DNA from: Proteles cristata cristata
Taxonomy: Eukaryota > Chordata > Mammalia > Carnivora > Hyaenidae
Reading direction: 5' to 3'
Length of the DNA: 64,000 nt
Assembly: GCA_017311185.1 (NCBI GenBank)
Contig: JAESUZ010002601.1
Coordinates: 930,001-994,000 of the forward strand
Shown: piece after piece, positions 22,495 to 35,487 of the stretch
Numbering within the stretch: the first letter of the stretch is position 1
Layout: the number at the start of each line of letters is the position of its first letter
Made by a program: the position numbers and the translations under genes
Notes under the pieces: generated by a model
Told to the model about the DNA's origin: nothing
Databases searched by the model: none
The model's input: only the letters and a program-made list of their open reading frames with translations

Positions 22495-23909
22495 GTAAGG
22501 TTTAAATATAAAACGGTGTGGGAATCCTTGTCTATGGATGAAATTGATATTGATGTCTTTGTAACAAGTTATTTTCAAAATTTCTTATACAGTTAATGTA
22601 TTCCAGTAAACATGCTCCATTAAAACATTATTTTTCAAACTATAATCCATCTCCCAAGTGTATTAAGGCTAATTAACTGCTGTCAGCAATTCCTCTAAAA
22701 ATGGCCAAACCAATTAAAGTTTAATTTTGGAGATATTATTAGTGATAAGCGAAGGGAGAATATCAAGATGTGGTCAAGTAATCTCAGGACATTTAGTGTT
22801 ACTTATGAACAAATTTTTTATTTCATTTATTTATAATCAAATGAAGACAAATGCTCAGACTTTACAATAGACCGTGGAGAGGATTTGGGAAGGAGGCAAA
22901 GACTCAAAGCTTCATTTTTTTTTTTTCAGTTTTGGATTTGTGTTTGAGACTCTATCATTTGAATTTTGCTTACTTCTCACTGGCATTCTGAGACTGTCTA
23001 ATGTCTTTGAGGTTCACTCACCTCCAGCAACTCCCTAGAACAAAGGAACGATTAACTGAAATTCCACCAGATGGCAATCTTTAGAAAGCCATCCACAGAG
23101 GTTTCAACTCTGTGAGCTACTATTGTTCAGAGAACAGTCTCATAGTAAAATGTCCAACTTCACCAAAAAATACTCTAAACATCTTTAGTTTTATTTCTTT
23201 ACCCCCAATATGAAAAGTTTTTACCAAAAAAGAGTATCAATATTAAAAGCCCAAATCAATGGATAATATGTTTGGTTTGGGGTTTGATTGTGACAAATGC
23301 TGTGATTCCTGGTCATTTCTGAATTATATGAGAAAAGAAAGCATAAATCCTAAAAAAGAATAGCATTTTAAGGAGTTGTCTTGGTATTAAACCACATGAA
23401 ATTGGCAGACATGAAATTCATGTATTGATGTGAAATAAATTATTTAAGTGGGATGAGTAAACTTTTCTCCTTTTTCTCTAATGAAATTGGAGATACTGAA
23501 CTCTCAATTGTATCCAAACAGCTGGACTTTTCAGGGACCAGGTCTGGGACAGAAGGAAGTAGAAAAGCATCTAAGGGCAATTGAAATAGAAAGAGCCAAG
23601 GAGGTACAAGTCACTTCAGCTTGCTTCATAGAAGCAGACCTTGAGTGCTCTTTAAAACCTCTTTTGCTACGCCCTTCCAGTAGGGGCCCCATGTGTCTGA
23701 GACAGTCCTGATTTACTTCATTGTCTTAGAGCGTGGTCTTATTAGCCCCCCCTTTCACTCTCAAAAGTATCTGCATATGGATGATAAATTCTATAGATGG
23801 CTATCTCCTAGGCTGGTATGTTCAAAGAAAAAGTACTAGAAAAAAGTATCATAATGCCTAAAACAGGGCGTCTGTTTATGTCTTTATATCTAGGATTACA
23901 GGACAAATG
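22495..23909. other. No recognised feature
   Basis: AT-rich intervening sequence with a T-run at 22,917-22,926. No repeat or exon I can support. Confidence 0.45.
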
Positions 23910-24118
23910 CTCCCTTTTCTGTAAAGAGCCACATCATGAATGTTTTGTGCCTTGTGGGCCATACAGTCTCTGTCACAACTATTCAACTCATTGTAGTGTG
24001 AAAACTGCCATGCACAATACATAAATGAATGGCCTTGGCTGTGTTCCAATAAAACTTTATTGACAGAAACAGATAGTAGATGGTGTTTGGTTGGCAGGCC
24101 ATAGTTTATAGACCCTTG
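23910..24118 (-). mobile_element. Old DNA-transposon-like remnant, copy B
   Basis: In reverse orientation it carries 'ctgtaaagagccacatcatg', 'gccttgtgggccatacagtc', 'gtgttccaataaaactttat' and 'ggcaggccatagtttataga'. These are the complements of the family also seen at 535-665. The two outer ends are roughly complementary, as expected of terminal inverted repeats. Family name not assigned. Confidence 0.7.
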
Positions 24119-25385
24119 TGAGAGAATAGTTCTCCACCATTTCCTATCCCTTTACCAAGAAGACTGCTATTCTTAATTCCTCTCCTTTCTCTTCATATCC
24201 CTTCTGGGTTGCAGCCTCCTTATTTAACCCTCTAGTATTAATAGTTGCTTGAGTGAGTCTTCTCACTCACTTCTGTGGTTCCTGAGAATCTTTGACTGAG
24301 TCTAGCTGCTTGCTTCTTATCCAGATCTGTTTCTGCACTATGCACAACAATACTTGTACCTTCTACCTCATGACCCAGAATAGCCTCCCTAGTGAGGTAT
24401 CCTTTGAATCCTAGAGTTAAATCCTGGAGCATAGCTGTTGAGTAGACAATTTGATATTATGCTTTGGTTCTCACTACATAAGACTATGGAAAAATCTATG
24501 GAAACTATAGCCACATTAAGGAAATATTAATGTTGACTATACCAATTTTTATTACAAAAATGATATAGGAAAGTTTGGAAAGAAGAAAATAACCCATAAC
24601 AACATGATTCCCAAAATAACTTTGTGGGTTTTATTTTTTATATATTTTCTTTTCTCACAAACATTCCTATTTTTCTATATTGGATGTGAACTTTGTGTTT
24701 TACTTAGTGTTAGTCATAAGCCTCTTTCAAGATCTCCAGAACTATCCCTAGAGTACTATTATATCAATGTGCCATACATAGTAGCCTCCAATTTTGTGAT
24801 TGTTGGTTGGCTTGGTTCAGTCTACTTTGTATATTTTTATTGTTGTTATTTCCTTGGTACAAAATCCTAGAAGTGGATTATTCAAAGATTGGACCATTTT
24901 TAGGACTTTTAAAATAATTTATCACATTTCTTCCCAAAAGGTTTGTAATTTCTTCCCAAACCAAAAGTGTTAGCCTCATTACAACTTGATCAGAAAGAGC
25001 ATGTAATTCAAAAATATTTGAGTGTCTCCTATATGGAAAGAGCCATACTAGTTGCTTTAATATACATGTGTAGACAATAAGCTTTTTCCACAAACATGCA
25101 TTGAGTGCCTGCTCTAAACTATATATTGTAGAGTTTCTATGGTGAGCAGAAGATAGCCTATGTCTCTGAGTCTAACCTTCTTGGGAAGCTAAGAGAGATA
25201 TATGTAATCTCTAACTGTATACAAAATGAGATACACCATGGGAGAAATACAGAAAGGTTGGGAGCCTGGGAGGGCAGGTTGAAGGCTAGGTTGGGGTGGG
25301 GGTAGAGGTGGCGTCTGAGCTGAACCTTGGAGGTGAGTTGTATTGGAATACTCAGGTGGGGAGATTGGCCGTTCATATCTTAAAC
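24119..25385. other. Mostly no recognised feature
   Basis: The part near 24,855-24,960 ('cctagaagtggattattcaa', 'ccaaaaggtttgtaattt'-like) resembles a common old interspersed repeat, and 25,080-25,340 has L2-like wording. Neither is firm enough to name. Confidence 0.35.
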
Positions 25386-25495
25386 ATTTATGGATAGCTG
25401 ACTATGTGCCACATGCCACACTAAAAGCTAAGGTTATAAGGGTAAACAATATAGAGCTCTTAAAGCTTAGCATCTAATGGAATTGACCCTTTTAA
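25386..25495 (+). repeat. L2 fragment
   Basis: 'tagctgactatgtgccacat', 'gggtaaacaatatagagctc' and 'gcttagcatctaatgg' follow the L2/MIR-type consensus 'ctatgtgccaggcact...'. Confidence 0.6.
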
Positions 25496-27279
25496 AAAAT
25501 ACATGCTACGTAGGATGGCTTGTCTAGTAGAGGATCCGTTGGGGGTAGGGATGAAGCCAGAGTCCTCTCTGGAAGAGGAGCTTTTTCTTGGCTCCTCTTC
25601 TCACAGTCTCCCTCATTAGTTTCCATATCATAATCTGTGGGAGATGTGCTTCTCTAAGTTTAAAGGTTATTCTAGTTGGCTGACCCAGCATTCCAATTAA
25701 AATTGGCCTATACTTATAGCCCCCTCCCTGCTCTGTCCCTGGTGAGTATATTCGCTGAGAATGCACTGAGCTGGGGCTGGGGGGGTCGGGGGGGTCTCTG
25801 GCCCTCCCCAGCTGAGGACTGAAGCAAATCACTAAGAATTAAAAGGGTTTCATGTGTATCTTGTTCTTTAAACAGCTGGAAGGAACCTCAATCTAATCCA
25901 ATTCCCCCATTTTAAAGATGAACATTCTTGGGTGAGGAGAGTTAAGTAACGAACCTACCATTGGATGTTTGACCAAGTCCAGGTACCAGACCCTGGCTTC
26001 TGACTCCCTCACTGTTCCGTGCTCAGTGCTGCAATTTTCCTGGCCTATCCATACCGTACTAATAACAAGAACTAAAAAGAGAATTAGCCTATGCATTTTT
26101 TTTCCTGCATGTAGAAGCAATATGTGTTTTACCCATTTCAGACCCCTGTTAACAAACTTTACATTTTAATTTTTACATTAAATTAATTTAAAATTAAAGT
26201 AATTAAAAATTTTTTAAACAGTGATGAATGGATGAGTAGTAGGAAAATGCGGAACAAATTCCCACATCTGCCATTTTCCCCCTTTAGCATCTGGGCAAAT
26301 AACTTGGCCACAGTGAGTTTTTACTTCTTGAGCTTGTTGTAGAACACTTGGAGATAATGTGTTAGATACATCATGGGCACTCAGCGAGTATTTTTTTTTT
26401 CTCCTTCCCTCTTAGAGCTATAGGTTCTTGACAGGGGTCAATTTTATACATAGAATTTTATGTATTAATAAGCTTACCCTATAAAGCTCAGGACAATTAA
26501 ATGATGCAATGAGAATACATTTATAAGAGTGTCTGGTGCAGAACTTAATATTCTCATTTCTGAATTTCATTTATCTATGCTTAAGGAGCCATTTAGGGGG
26601 TTTTATTCATGGTTCTTCACCCTTCAGCAGCTTGTTTTATGTGGTTTATGGACATGTTGATAAGAGTTAGGAATTTTCTGTTACTTAACTCTAAAATGTG
26701 TCACATACAGAGATTACTCAAAATATAGTTAAATATTAACAATTACAAAATCTAGCTGGTGAGTAGGAGTGTATTTGATGCTATTATATAATTTTTTCTA
26801 TTTTTCTGCATGTTTTAAATGTCTCAGGCTAATTTTTAAAAATTATATATTAAAATATTAAGCCTTGACCATGGCCCCACCACTGTGCAAGAGGCGGAAG
26901 GTAGGTTTTGGGCAAGAAATTCAGAGTCTGCACCCTGATGCAGCTATGGCCCAATGTAGGAAAGTCACGGAGCAGGCAGCCCCATGGCAGAGTGCTGAGC
27001 ACTGTGTAGAGAGAAGGGTAGGAGGCCACAGGAGCCCCCAGCAGTGACAACGAAGCCACATCTGGAGCAGGGAGATTAGATGAGGCTTCTAAGAGGAAGG
27101 GACCTCTCCTCTAAGACCTGAAGGAAAACGAGGAGGCAGCAGGTGTTGAGGAGAAGGGGACTGTAGAGAAGGGAGTGTTGTTCAGGTAGAAAAACTAGCA
27201 GCCTCTTCAAAGACTTGGAAAGAAAATAAGAGAAGCATATGGCATATTAGCTGAGTTAAAAGAGGTTCAGTAATGAGCA
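25496..27279. other. No recognised gene; weak MIR-like block
   Basis: A MIR-like piece is visible at about 25,880-26,005 ('ccccattttaaagatgaaca', 'gagttaagtaacgaacctac'). The remainder is unique-looking, with no exon signals. Confidence 0.4.
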
Positions 27280-27790
27280 GCATCAAGAGAGGCATGAAAG
27301 ACAGATCAAGAAGGGCCTTGGCAGGCCAGCGAAGACCTTTGGGTTATTTATATATATGTATACACATATACATATATATGTATATATATATATATATATA
27401 TACATATATACATATATACATATACATATATATATATATATATATATAATTTTTTAATGTTTACTTTTGAGAGAGAGAAAGAGAGCCCACATGCATGAAC
27501 GGGGGAGGGGCAGAGAGAGGCAGGTACAGAGGACCTGAAGCAGATCTGTGCTGACAGCAGTGAGCCCAAAGCAGGGCCCCTGAACTGTGAGATCATGACC
27601 TGAGCCAACATCAGATACTCAACTGACTTAGCCACCTAGGCACCCCTGGGTTGTATTCTGGAAAGTAATCGTTGAAGTGCTTTAAGTAGAGAAGTAAAAC
27701 TGCCAGTTTCATATTTTAAAATGGTCCTTCTGGCAGCTGGGGTAGCGAGGTGGGTGAATGTGAGATAGACAGGATTGGGTAAGGAAGAGG
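27280..27790 (+). repeat. L2-like old repeat, split by a SINE
   Basis: 'agggccttggcaggccagcg' before and 'aaaatggtccttctggcagc' after the SINE at 27,349-27,647 belong to one old interspersed repeat. That repeat is usually classed with L2. Ends are uncertain. Confidence 0.5.
27349..27647 (-). repeat. CAN SINE whose tail became a TA-rich microsatellite
   Basis: Reverse copy: body 'gaggggcagagagaggcagg' and head complement 'ttagccacctaggcacccc'. Where the poly-T side should be there are about 100 bases of alternating TA with TATG/CATA interruptions (27,349-27,448). 'gggtt(a/g)t' repeats on both outer sides, so the microsatellite lies inside the insertion. Confidence 0.85.
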
Positions 27791-28354
27791 TCAAGGTTTA
27801 ATTCACTGGACATGTGCATAGAGGGCTTGCTATGTAATAAGCACTATTTCAGCGCTGAGAAGAAAAATAAGGTAAGAGCTACAGGGAGGTGTTAATGTTT
27901 CACGGAGAGGGGTGTTTTGGAGGAGCACAGACTGACCCTTGGGACCCAATGATGCTACAGTGAGAAACAGCCTGCTAGTGACCATGGAATTGAGTGGGCT
28001 CCCTAAAGTTCTGCCAGTGGCAGTGTTACGGTTGCCAGAGGATGACAGCCAGGTGCCTGGTATAAGTGGTTTGATGGTATTGCTTGCTGAGATCGGAAAC
28101 ACAGGGCGATGGAACATTACACGTGTGATGTCAAGGATCTGAAGCTTAGTGTTGAGCATGTTGCGTTTAGGTTGCCTGTGACATCTAAATGAATATATGT
28201 GGGGATTTGGGATCTGAACCCCAAAAGAGAAATAAACCACAAATACAGCTTTGGAAGACACTAGCATATAAGCAGTAAGCCGTGAGTATAGCTAAAATCG
28301 CCCCAGGAGAGTAAAACCTTGAAGATGACCAATATTGATGAGGTAGATTAAGAA

Positions 28355-28825
28355 AAAGAATACACCCATTTTCATAGCAGCATTATTGACAGCAGGCAAA
28401 AGGTAGCAGCAATCCAAGTTCCATTAACCGTGGAAGGGATGAACAAAACATAGTATATACATGCAATGAAATATTCTTGTTCCTTAAAGGAAATTAGGTT
28501 ACATGCTATGATGCAGATGAAACTTGACATTATGTTGAAACAGCTGTCCACAGAAAGAGAAATATTGTATGATACCACTCATGAGTTACCTGGAATAAAA
28601 TTCGTAGGTGGGGGAAGTAGAATGGTGGTTTTCGAGGGCTGGGAAGAGGGAGATGAAGGTGAGTTACTTAATGGATATAGAGTTTGTTTTATAACATGAA
28701 AAGTGATCTGGAGATGGATGCTGATGATGGTCACACAACAATGTGAATGTACTTGACATTACTAAACTGTACATTTAAATGGTGAAAATGGTAAAATTTC
28801 TGTACTGTGTATTTACTACAATGAG
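28355..28825 (+). mobile_element. Old L1 3' end
   Basis: 'ttcatagcagcattattgac', 'aagttccattaaccgtggaa', 'cctggaataaaattcgtag' and 'actaaactgtacatttaaat' occur in L1 3' UTR order. 5'-truncated and without an intact frame. Confidence 0.82.
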
Positions 28826-29176
28826 AGAGATTAATGATGAGCCAGAAACACAGGAGAAAGAGCGTTTAAGTATGTTGTCATGGAAGCATAAAGAAAATTA
28901 CATTTCAAGAATGAGCAAAGAGTTGTTAAGTCCAAATGCTCTGTAAAGGGTAAGATAATGACTAAAAAGTGCCTATTGATTCTTAGCAACAAAGAGGTAG
29001 TTGGTGATCCTGATGAAGATAATTTCAGTGGCCTAGTCAAACTGGAATCCAGAAGGCAAAAGGTGGAGTCAAGGGCAAGTGCAGAGGGTAGGTTTAGATA
29101 AGCCTTAAGATATTTCGCTATAAAGATGAGAGAAAAGGGAATCTATGGGGAAGAAAAGTTGATATAAGATAAAAGA

Positions 29177-29398
29177 AGGGTGCCTGAGTGGTTCAGTCAC
29201 TTCAGCATCCAACTTCAGCTCAGGTCATAATCTCAAGGTTCGTGAGTTCAAGCTTCACATGGGGCTCTGTGCTGACAGCTGAGAGTCTGGAGCCTGCTTT
29301 GGATTCTGTGTCTCCCTCTCTTTCTCTGCTCCTTACCTGCTTGGACTCTGTCTCTCTCTCAAAAATAAAATAAACATTAAAAATTAGGAAAAATAATA
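29177..29398 (+). repeat. CAN SINE
   Basis: 'agggtgcctgagtggttcag', tRNA half, CT body, 'aaataaacattaaaaatt' and an AAT-rich tail. 'ataaaag' repeats on both sides. Confidence 0.93.
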
Positions 29399-30794
29399 AT
29401 AAAAGGGACTTGTACGGTTCAGTGCTGCTGGGATGGAGCCAAGAGAAAGGGGCACATAAGGTCTCGTAGAAAGTGACCAGGGAAGTCTTCGAGAAGACAG
29501 GAGGTAACTGGCCTAGATATACCTCTTCCCTGCAGCAAGCAAGAAATAGAATGAGAGGGCTACCTTGTAGGTGAATGTGTAGGTTTGGGGGCAGGAAACT
29601 TAAATCCCCATCTAATGGCTTCCGTACTGTCTGAAGTCAGAGGCAAGACCATCTGCTGAGGGAGGGGAAGGTGGAAGGGTCAGAGATCTAAAGAAACTGA
29701 AAGAGTATTAAAATGTCTGGTGTATGAATAATGACAGAGTCCTGATGAGGGAGGCAGAGGGATGATCCGGAAGCGGTGACACCCACTCAGGTTGGGAGAC
29801 CATGAATTTATAGTTGTGCTGGTCCTTTAGGCAGAACCCCCTCACTCCCCTCTCCCTGCCCACCGCCCAGGGATCTCAGTAGGGCTCAGCAGTCCAGATG
29901 AAGCACATGTGCCTGAGTGGATGAAAACTTCCTAAGAGCTCCTTTGTGGGAGAAACATGAACATTTGATCATGAGGACAATACATGTATTTTATTTAAAA
30001 TGGGCTAATGCTTTATTTTAAAAATTGTAGGTCCCTAGTGACTGGCTGATAATGTTGTGGTTTATAACGAGTTTGAGATGACTGCAGGGATGATAACTCA
30101 CGAGGGCCCTCTGTTGACAAAGCAGATTATTAGGGACCAGCCTTAATTAACAATTGATTCAAGTAATTCAGAGTGAAAACTGAACAGCTGGAGTAGCTTG
30201 GTGTCTCCTCCTCCCCACCCATGCCCATCACAGATACTTGTAGCATCACAGTCTACTACTCTGTTGCACAGAAACAAAAAACCATCACTGCTTAGGAAAT
30301 CTTTAATGCTGTATATCTTTATATGATACTGCTGCTTTTTAAAAAATGCCAGTATAGTTAACCATATAGTATTCTATTAGCTTCAGTTGTGCAATACAGG
30401 AATTCAACAATCTTGTATGCAACAGTGTGGGTGGATCTAGAGAGATTTCAACCTTTTGCACGAGCACCAGGGTTTGGTTAAGGATTTGATGCTCATCCTT
30501 GCTAGCAAAAATGTCACTAAAATTACTCTGAGGTTGAACTACCTTATCACTTTACAACTGGGCTGTGGTATGTGGGAAAGAATGCTATTGATGTCTCATA
30601 GGCTGCTGATGCCTGGAATGCGTGTGTATATTGAGGCCCCTAATCAAGTGTTTCTTCTACCCCTCCATCAGTATCTGAGTTTATTTTTCCAGTCCAAAAG
30701 ATGCAAAATAACGAATATGATGGGCACTAATCCTAGGACACCTCTTAGTCCCACTGATATCTTCAGAACGTTAAAGCAGAGTTCCAAATGTTCT
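29399..30794. other. No recognised gene
   Basis: About 1.4 kb without a firm call. A short L1-like phrase appears at about 30,355-30,425 ('ccatatagtattctattagc'). An open frame at 30,456-30,827 (123 codons) shows no recognisable protein family and runs into an old transposon remnant, so I do not call it. Confidence 0.4.
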
Positions 30795-30965
30795 GCAGTG
30801 ACCATGTTCTATATCTGTGCTACCTGATTTGATAGCTACTAGCTACATGTGCCCACTGAGTGTTTGAAATGTGACTTATCAACATTTCAAATGCATTTTC
30901 TTTATTCTTAGCGTGAATGGCTGCATGTGGCTATTGTATTGGGCAGCCAGCTCTAAAAGCCAGAT
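30795..30965 (+). mobile_element. Old DNA-transposon-like remnant
   Basis: 'ttctatatctgtgctacctg', 'agctactagctacatgtgcc', 'gtgtttgaaatgtgacttat' and the closing 'ggctgcatgtggctattgta' belong to a common mammalian short interspersed DNA element with near-palindromic ends. The family name is not certain. Confidence 0.65.
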
Positions 30966-31249
30966 GAGATAGAACTGCAGTGTTAAATACAGCTTATAAA
31001 TAGAGCCAACCCAGGAAACTCATTCTGGTCTTTAATGTCCAAACAAGTCTGGCCCGGCCTCGTTCTGCCATTGAGTTGGTTATAGTCTAGGGTTTCTGGT
31101 CTATATTAAGGGTAAATATAGGGGAAGTGGCAAGATGTGAAAACAACCTACAGCTAAAGTGGATTTACCTTCATTTTACCTAAACTGTCAAATACTTGAA
31201 TACCAGAGTCCTGTGTACAAAGTGGGGGGAAAAAAAGATGGGGAGAGAA

Positions 31250-31462
31250 CAAACTTTATTTAACAGCTGCTGTACACAGGTACTGTTAGCCACTCCATGT
31301 AGGATGCCTTGATAACCTTTATACATCCTACATGAAACTGATTTATACTTTTTATAAATGAGAAAATTGAGTTTCAGAGCTTACTAACTTGTTCAAGCCT
31401 CTAGCTTAGTAAGTAGTAGAGGCAAGATTAGTACCCAAGCAAGTGTGAGTCCAAACCTATTT
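31250..31462 (-). repeat. MIR SINE, reverse
   Basis: 'ttataaatgagaaaattgag', 'tttcagagcttactaacttg' and 'ctagcttagtaagtagtaga' are the usual reverse-MIR phrases. Diverged. Confidence 0.75.
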
Positions 31463-31567
31463 CCACAATCAGTAATCACAGCTAGATATACATGTTGGCC
31501 ACTACCAGAGGAGCAGAAAACCTTCAGGGTAGAATTGGAAGTGGGATAGGGGTAATAGGAGGCAAAT

Positions 31568-31570
<3 letters not shown>

Positions 31571-31618
<48 letters not shown>

Positions 31619-31619
31619 T
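31571..31619. repeat. (TG)n microsatellite
   Basis: About 49 bases of TG dinucleotide with a CGCGCG interruption near the right end. Confidence 0.97.
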
Positions 31620-31934
31620 TCTGATTATCTCAAGCTGTTACTTGTATTTCTCCTATCCCTGCCTGCCTGCCCTCGCTACCCTCCCACCATTTCAGTTATG
31701 TTTATTATAGGTTACCTTTCCTGGAAATACAACTATTAGGGCCATAGATTATGTACAATTGATTCTTTGAATTAAAACTACTCAAGAAACAGACCTATAC
31801 CATCATCTTTCACCATCTAGGCAAAAGTCAAACTACTTGGTAATAAAGTATGTTTATGGTATATCTTACAAGAAGTAGATTATCTACAATCACTTAATCA
31901 AATGTCTCTCACAGCTCCGATATTGCCTGCCTTT

Positions 31935-32135
31935 ATTTTTTTAAGTTCATTTATTCAAGAGAGACAGAGACATTGCACGTGGGGAGGGGCATAGAGAAAG
32001 AGCAAGAATCCTTAGCAAACTCCATGCCATCAGCACATAGCCTGATGCGGGGCTTGAACCCAAGAAGTTGTGAGATCATGACCTGAGCCAAAATCAAGAG
32101 TTGGGCACTTAACCAAGTGAGCCACCCAGGCACCC
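31935..32135 (-). repeat. CAN SINE
   Basis: Reverse copy: 'tttttttaagttcatttatt', body 'gaggggcatagagaaagag', and head complement 'gagccacccaggcaccc'. 'ctgccttt' repeats on both sides. Confidence 0.92.
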
Positions 32136-33535
32136 TCTGCCTTTCTTCTTCAATGTCTTACATATAGGATGTTCTACTTCTGTAGTCTTTCCAAAATTTC
32201 CATTATCAAAAGTAATAGTAGAAATCCTGAAAAGCAAGTCACATATAATCCTACCCTAACAATTTACTTTTCTCTTTTCCCTCTAAGCCTCATTCATATC
32301 ATTTTACACAGTTGTAACCATACTAGGTGCATACTCCAGGATACTGCCTTTTAATCTCATTTTATGTCATGAGCAGTTTTCCATGATGTGCAATACATGT
32401 TCATGATTAGAGTGTTAAGGTTAATAGTATAGTCTATAGAATTAACCTACTATTATTACTCCAACCTGCTATTGTTTGACTTAAGGAGTCTATTTCAAAG
32501 CTAACTTTGGTAGGTTTTAAGCTTATGAATCTTAACTGGTTAAATAATCCCACTGACTGGAAGTCTTATACCTGTGTGTTTCCACATCTCCTGAGAAAAA
32601 TTATTATACTATGTTATTCTGGAGTGTGTATTGCCTTGGATTTTAATTTTTTTTAAGTGTAATTTTTCCCAAACATAATATTCTAAAGAAAAGTACATGA
32701 TCCATTCTATTTTAATTACCATTCCCATCCTAGGCATTAAGCACTTAATTTATACTTTGTAGATTCTGCATAATCTATGAAACTGGCTTCGTATGAGGTT
32801 GCTCAGAGACTTGTACTGGGGATGACAGATTTTCAGCCTTGCTTACCTCAAATATCATTGTGCTTAAAATGCATGCACTGACGTGTTTCCCTCTGTTCTA
32901 AAGTTAGTCATGTTTCAGTCTTCAAGAAAGCAGTTCAAATGAATCCAAGATTATCAGGTTAACATCAAACTGTGTTAGGGAGCATGAATAGTAAAGGTCA
33001 AGATAAGCCTCAGTGCCTCCCTAGAGAACTAAATTCTAGGTCATGAGGATTTTTTTTTTATTTTTTAATACTTCATACTCCTGTTTTGGAGTATGGTATT
33101 AGTCCTTCACTGGACCGTGATGTTTCAAAATGCTGATGTGTTCTGTTATGATTTTCCAAGGCAATGACTAGGCTACATAATATCTACTTGGTAGAGTTTC
33201 TCTCACAGGATTCTCGTGCTTCAAATTTATTTTTGCTCTTGGGGAGTGACACATTTCAGACTTGTGTGAGGTAATGCCACTCAGACAACATTGCTTTGGC
33301 TTACAAATTGGACTGAACCATAAGCATCGTTCTCTAGTGCCTGACTTTGAGAAATGCTTTGCTTGGTCGTCAAAAAGAAAAAATGGGAATTGAGTTATAT
33401 AATGACATTATTGTCTCCAGCCAGGATAACCATTCTTCTAGAAAGAGGTCTTCAAATAAGAATATCCAATCACTATTGCCTCCTGCTCAAAACAAAATTT
33501 AAGAAATTGCCTAACTCAGGCACACTACTCAATTT
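32136..33535. other. No recognised gene; one hairpin
   Basis: AT-rich, unique-looking sequence. An inverted repeat at 33,066-33,101 could fold into a short stem. No exon signals. Confidence 0.4.
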
Positions 33536-34400
33536 TTTAAATTAACACAGTGTAATATTAGTTTGCAGTGTACAATTTAGTGATTCAATACGTCCATACA
33601 ATGTCCAGTGCTCATCCCAAGTATACTCCTTAATGCCCATCATCTATTTAACCCATGTCCCATCCACCTCCCCTCTGGTAACCATCAGTTTGTTGTTCAT
33701 AGTTAAGAGTCTGTTTCTTGATTTGCCTCTGCCACCACCCCATGATCATTAGTTTTGTTTCATTTCCTAAATTCCACATATGAGATAAATCATACGGTAT
33801 TTTTCTCTGACTTATTTTGCTTATTAAAATACACTGTTAGCTCCATCTGTGTCATTGCAAATGGCAAGATTTCATTCATTTTTATAATTTAGTAATATTC
33901 CACTGTGTATATGTACCACATCTCCTTATCCATTAGTCAGTGGACATTTTGGCTCTTTCCACAATTTGGCTATTGTAGAATATTGACAATATTGTAGATA
34001 TTGTAGATACTGTAAACATTAGGGTGCATGTATCCTTTCAAATCAGTATTTTTGTATTCTTTGGGTACATACTTGATAGTGTAATTGCTGGATTGTAGGG
34101 TAGTTCTATTTTTAACTTTCTGAGTAAACTCCATACTGTTTTCCAGATTGGCTGGGGAATTTGCATTCCTACCACCTGTGTAAGAGGGTTTTCATTTCTC
34201 CACATCCCCACCAACAGTTGTTGTTTCTTATATTCTTGATTTTAGCCATTTGGACTGGTGTAAGGGGGTATCTCCCAGCAGTTTTAATTTGCATCTCTCT
34301 GATGACTGATGTTGAGCATCTTTTCATGTGTCTGTTGGCCATCTGTAGACCTTCTTTGGAAAAGTGTCTATCCTTCTGCCCTCATCATGTCTTGTGCACC
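33536..34400 (-). mobile_element. L1 3' fragment, reverse
   Basis: Complement of an L1 3' end: 'gtgattcaatacgtccatac', 'ctctggtaaccatcagtttg', 'attccacatatgagataaat', 'ctttccacaatttggctatt' and 'actggtgtaagggggtatct' appear in order. A tandem 'attgtagat' slippage lies near 33,985-34,015. Truncated at its 5' side at about 34,400. Confidence 0.9.
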
Positions 34401-34591
34401 TAATCAAGAATTCGATATTTTATATATGGGAAGATATCAAAACATGAAGCATTTGCTTTTAACTTTAATTCCACTTAGATAAAATTATTTTGTATTTCAG
34501 GGTAAAACTGGCAGAGAATTCAAGTTGAAAAAAATTGATATTGCTGGCCCAAAGAACAATTTACTCAAATGGAACTCAATAAACGGTTTTA

Positions 34592-34807
34592 TTTTTTTAA
34601 TTTCTTTTATTTTTTAATGTTTATTATAGAGAAAGACTGAGCATGAGTGTGGAAGGGGCAGAGAGAGAGGGAGACACAGAATCTGAAGCAGACTCTAGGC
34701 TCTAAGCTGTCAGCACAAAGCCCCATGTGAGGCTCGAACCCACGTACCTTGAGATCATGACCTGAGCTGAAGTTGAGTACTTAACCAACTGAGCCACCCA
34801 GGCTCTC
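34592..34807 (-). repeat. CAN SINE
   Basis: Reverse copy: 'tttttaatgtttattataga', body 'aaggggcagagagagaggga' and head complement 'actgagccacccaggctctc'. A near-match 'caataaacggtttta' / 'caatagatggtttta' flanks it. Confidence 0.94.
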
Positions 34808-35487
34808 CAATAGATGGTTTTAAATATTACAGAATTTAAACTATCCTAGGATGGTCATAAAGACTTCAGAGAAGATGGACTTTGAACTGAGCCTGTATTT
34901 GTAAACCCATGAGTTAGATGAGGAGGAAAAAGACCATTCCAGGTACCAGTCAGAAGGTATAAGGAACAGCAGAGACCATTGAGAGAATGAATGATTCTTT
35001 AATGTGATAACTGGAGGATTAAGGAAGAAAGATGAACTATGATCAAACTGTGCTGAATTCCAAGTACCAGACTAATTCATTTAAACTTTGTCTTTAAACT
35101 TCGTATTTCAGATAATAGGAAATAATGAACACATTGCAGTTACCTAGAAATGTTGAGTTCTAGGACAGTCATCTAAACCTAGATTTGCTTTTCTTCTCTC
35201 CAGATGATCAGTTGAAATAAAAATTTTATAAAGAAAAATTCATGGCAGTTCTGAAAGTAGGAATAAGAACCAGAAATTGACAAACTTCTAGAATATGGAA
35301 AGGGGACAGGATTATACTGCTATTAAAATTTTTTTAAGACAAAAATATGGGGAAAGAAGAGTTGAAACAATTCAAAGAATTATTATAATCCAGATGAAAT
35401 ATTTCTAAGACTAGAAGAAAACAAAAATCAATCCTTAGAATGAAAAGTATTCATCATATACTACCCATTTCCTTTAAAAAAAAAAAT
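34808..35487. other. No recognised feature
   Basis: AT-rich unique-looking sequence; no exon, repeat or RNA gene supported. Confidence 0.45.

Noticed and set aside
30456..30827. 123-codon plus-strand frame
   Set aside because: The peptide matches no family I know, it runs into a DNA-transposon remnant, and splice signals are lacking.
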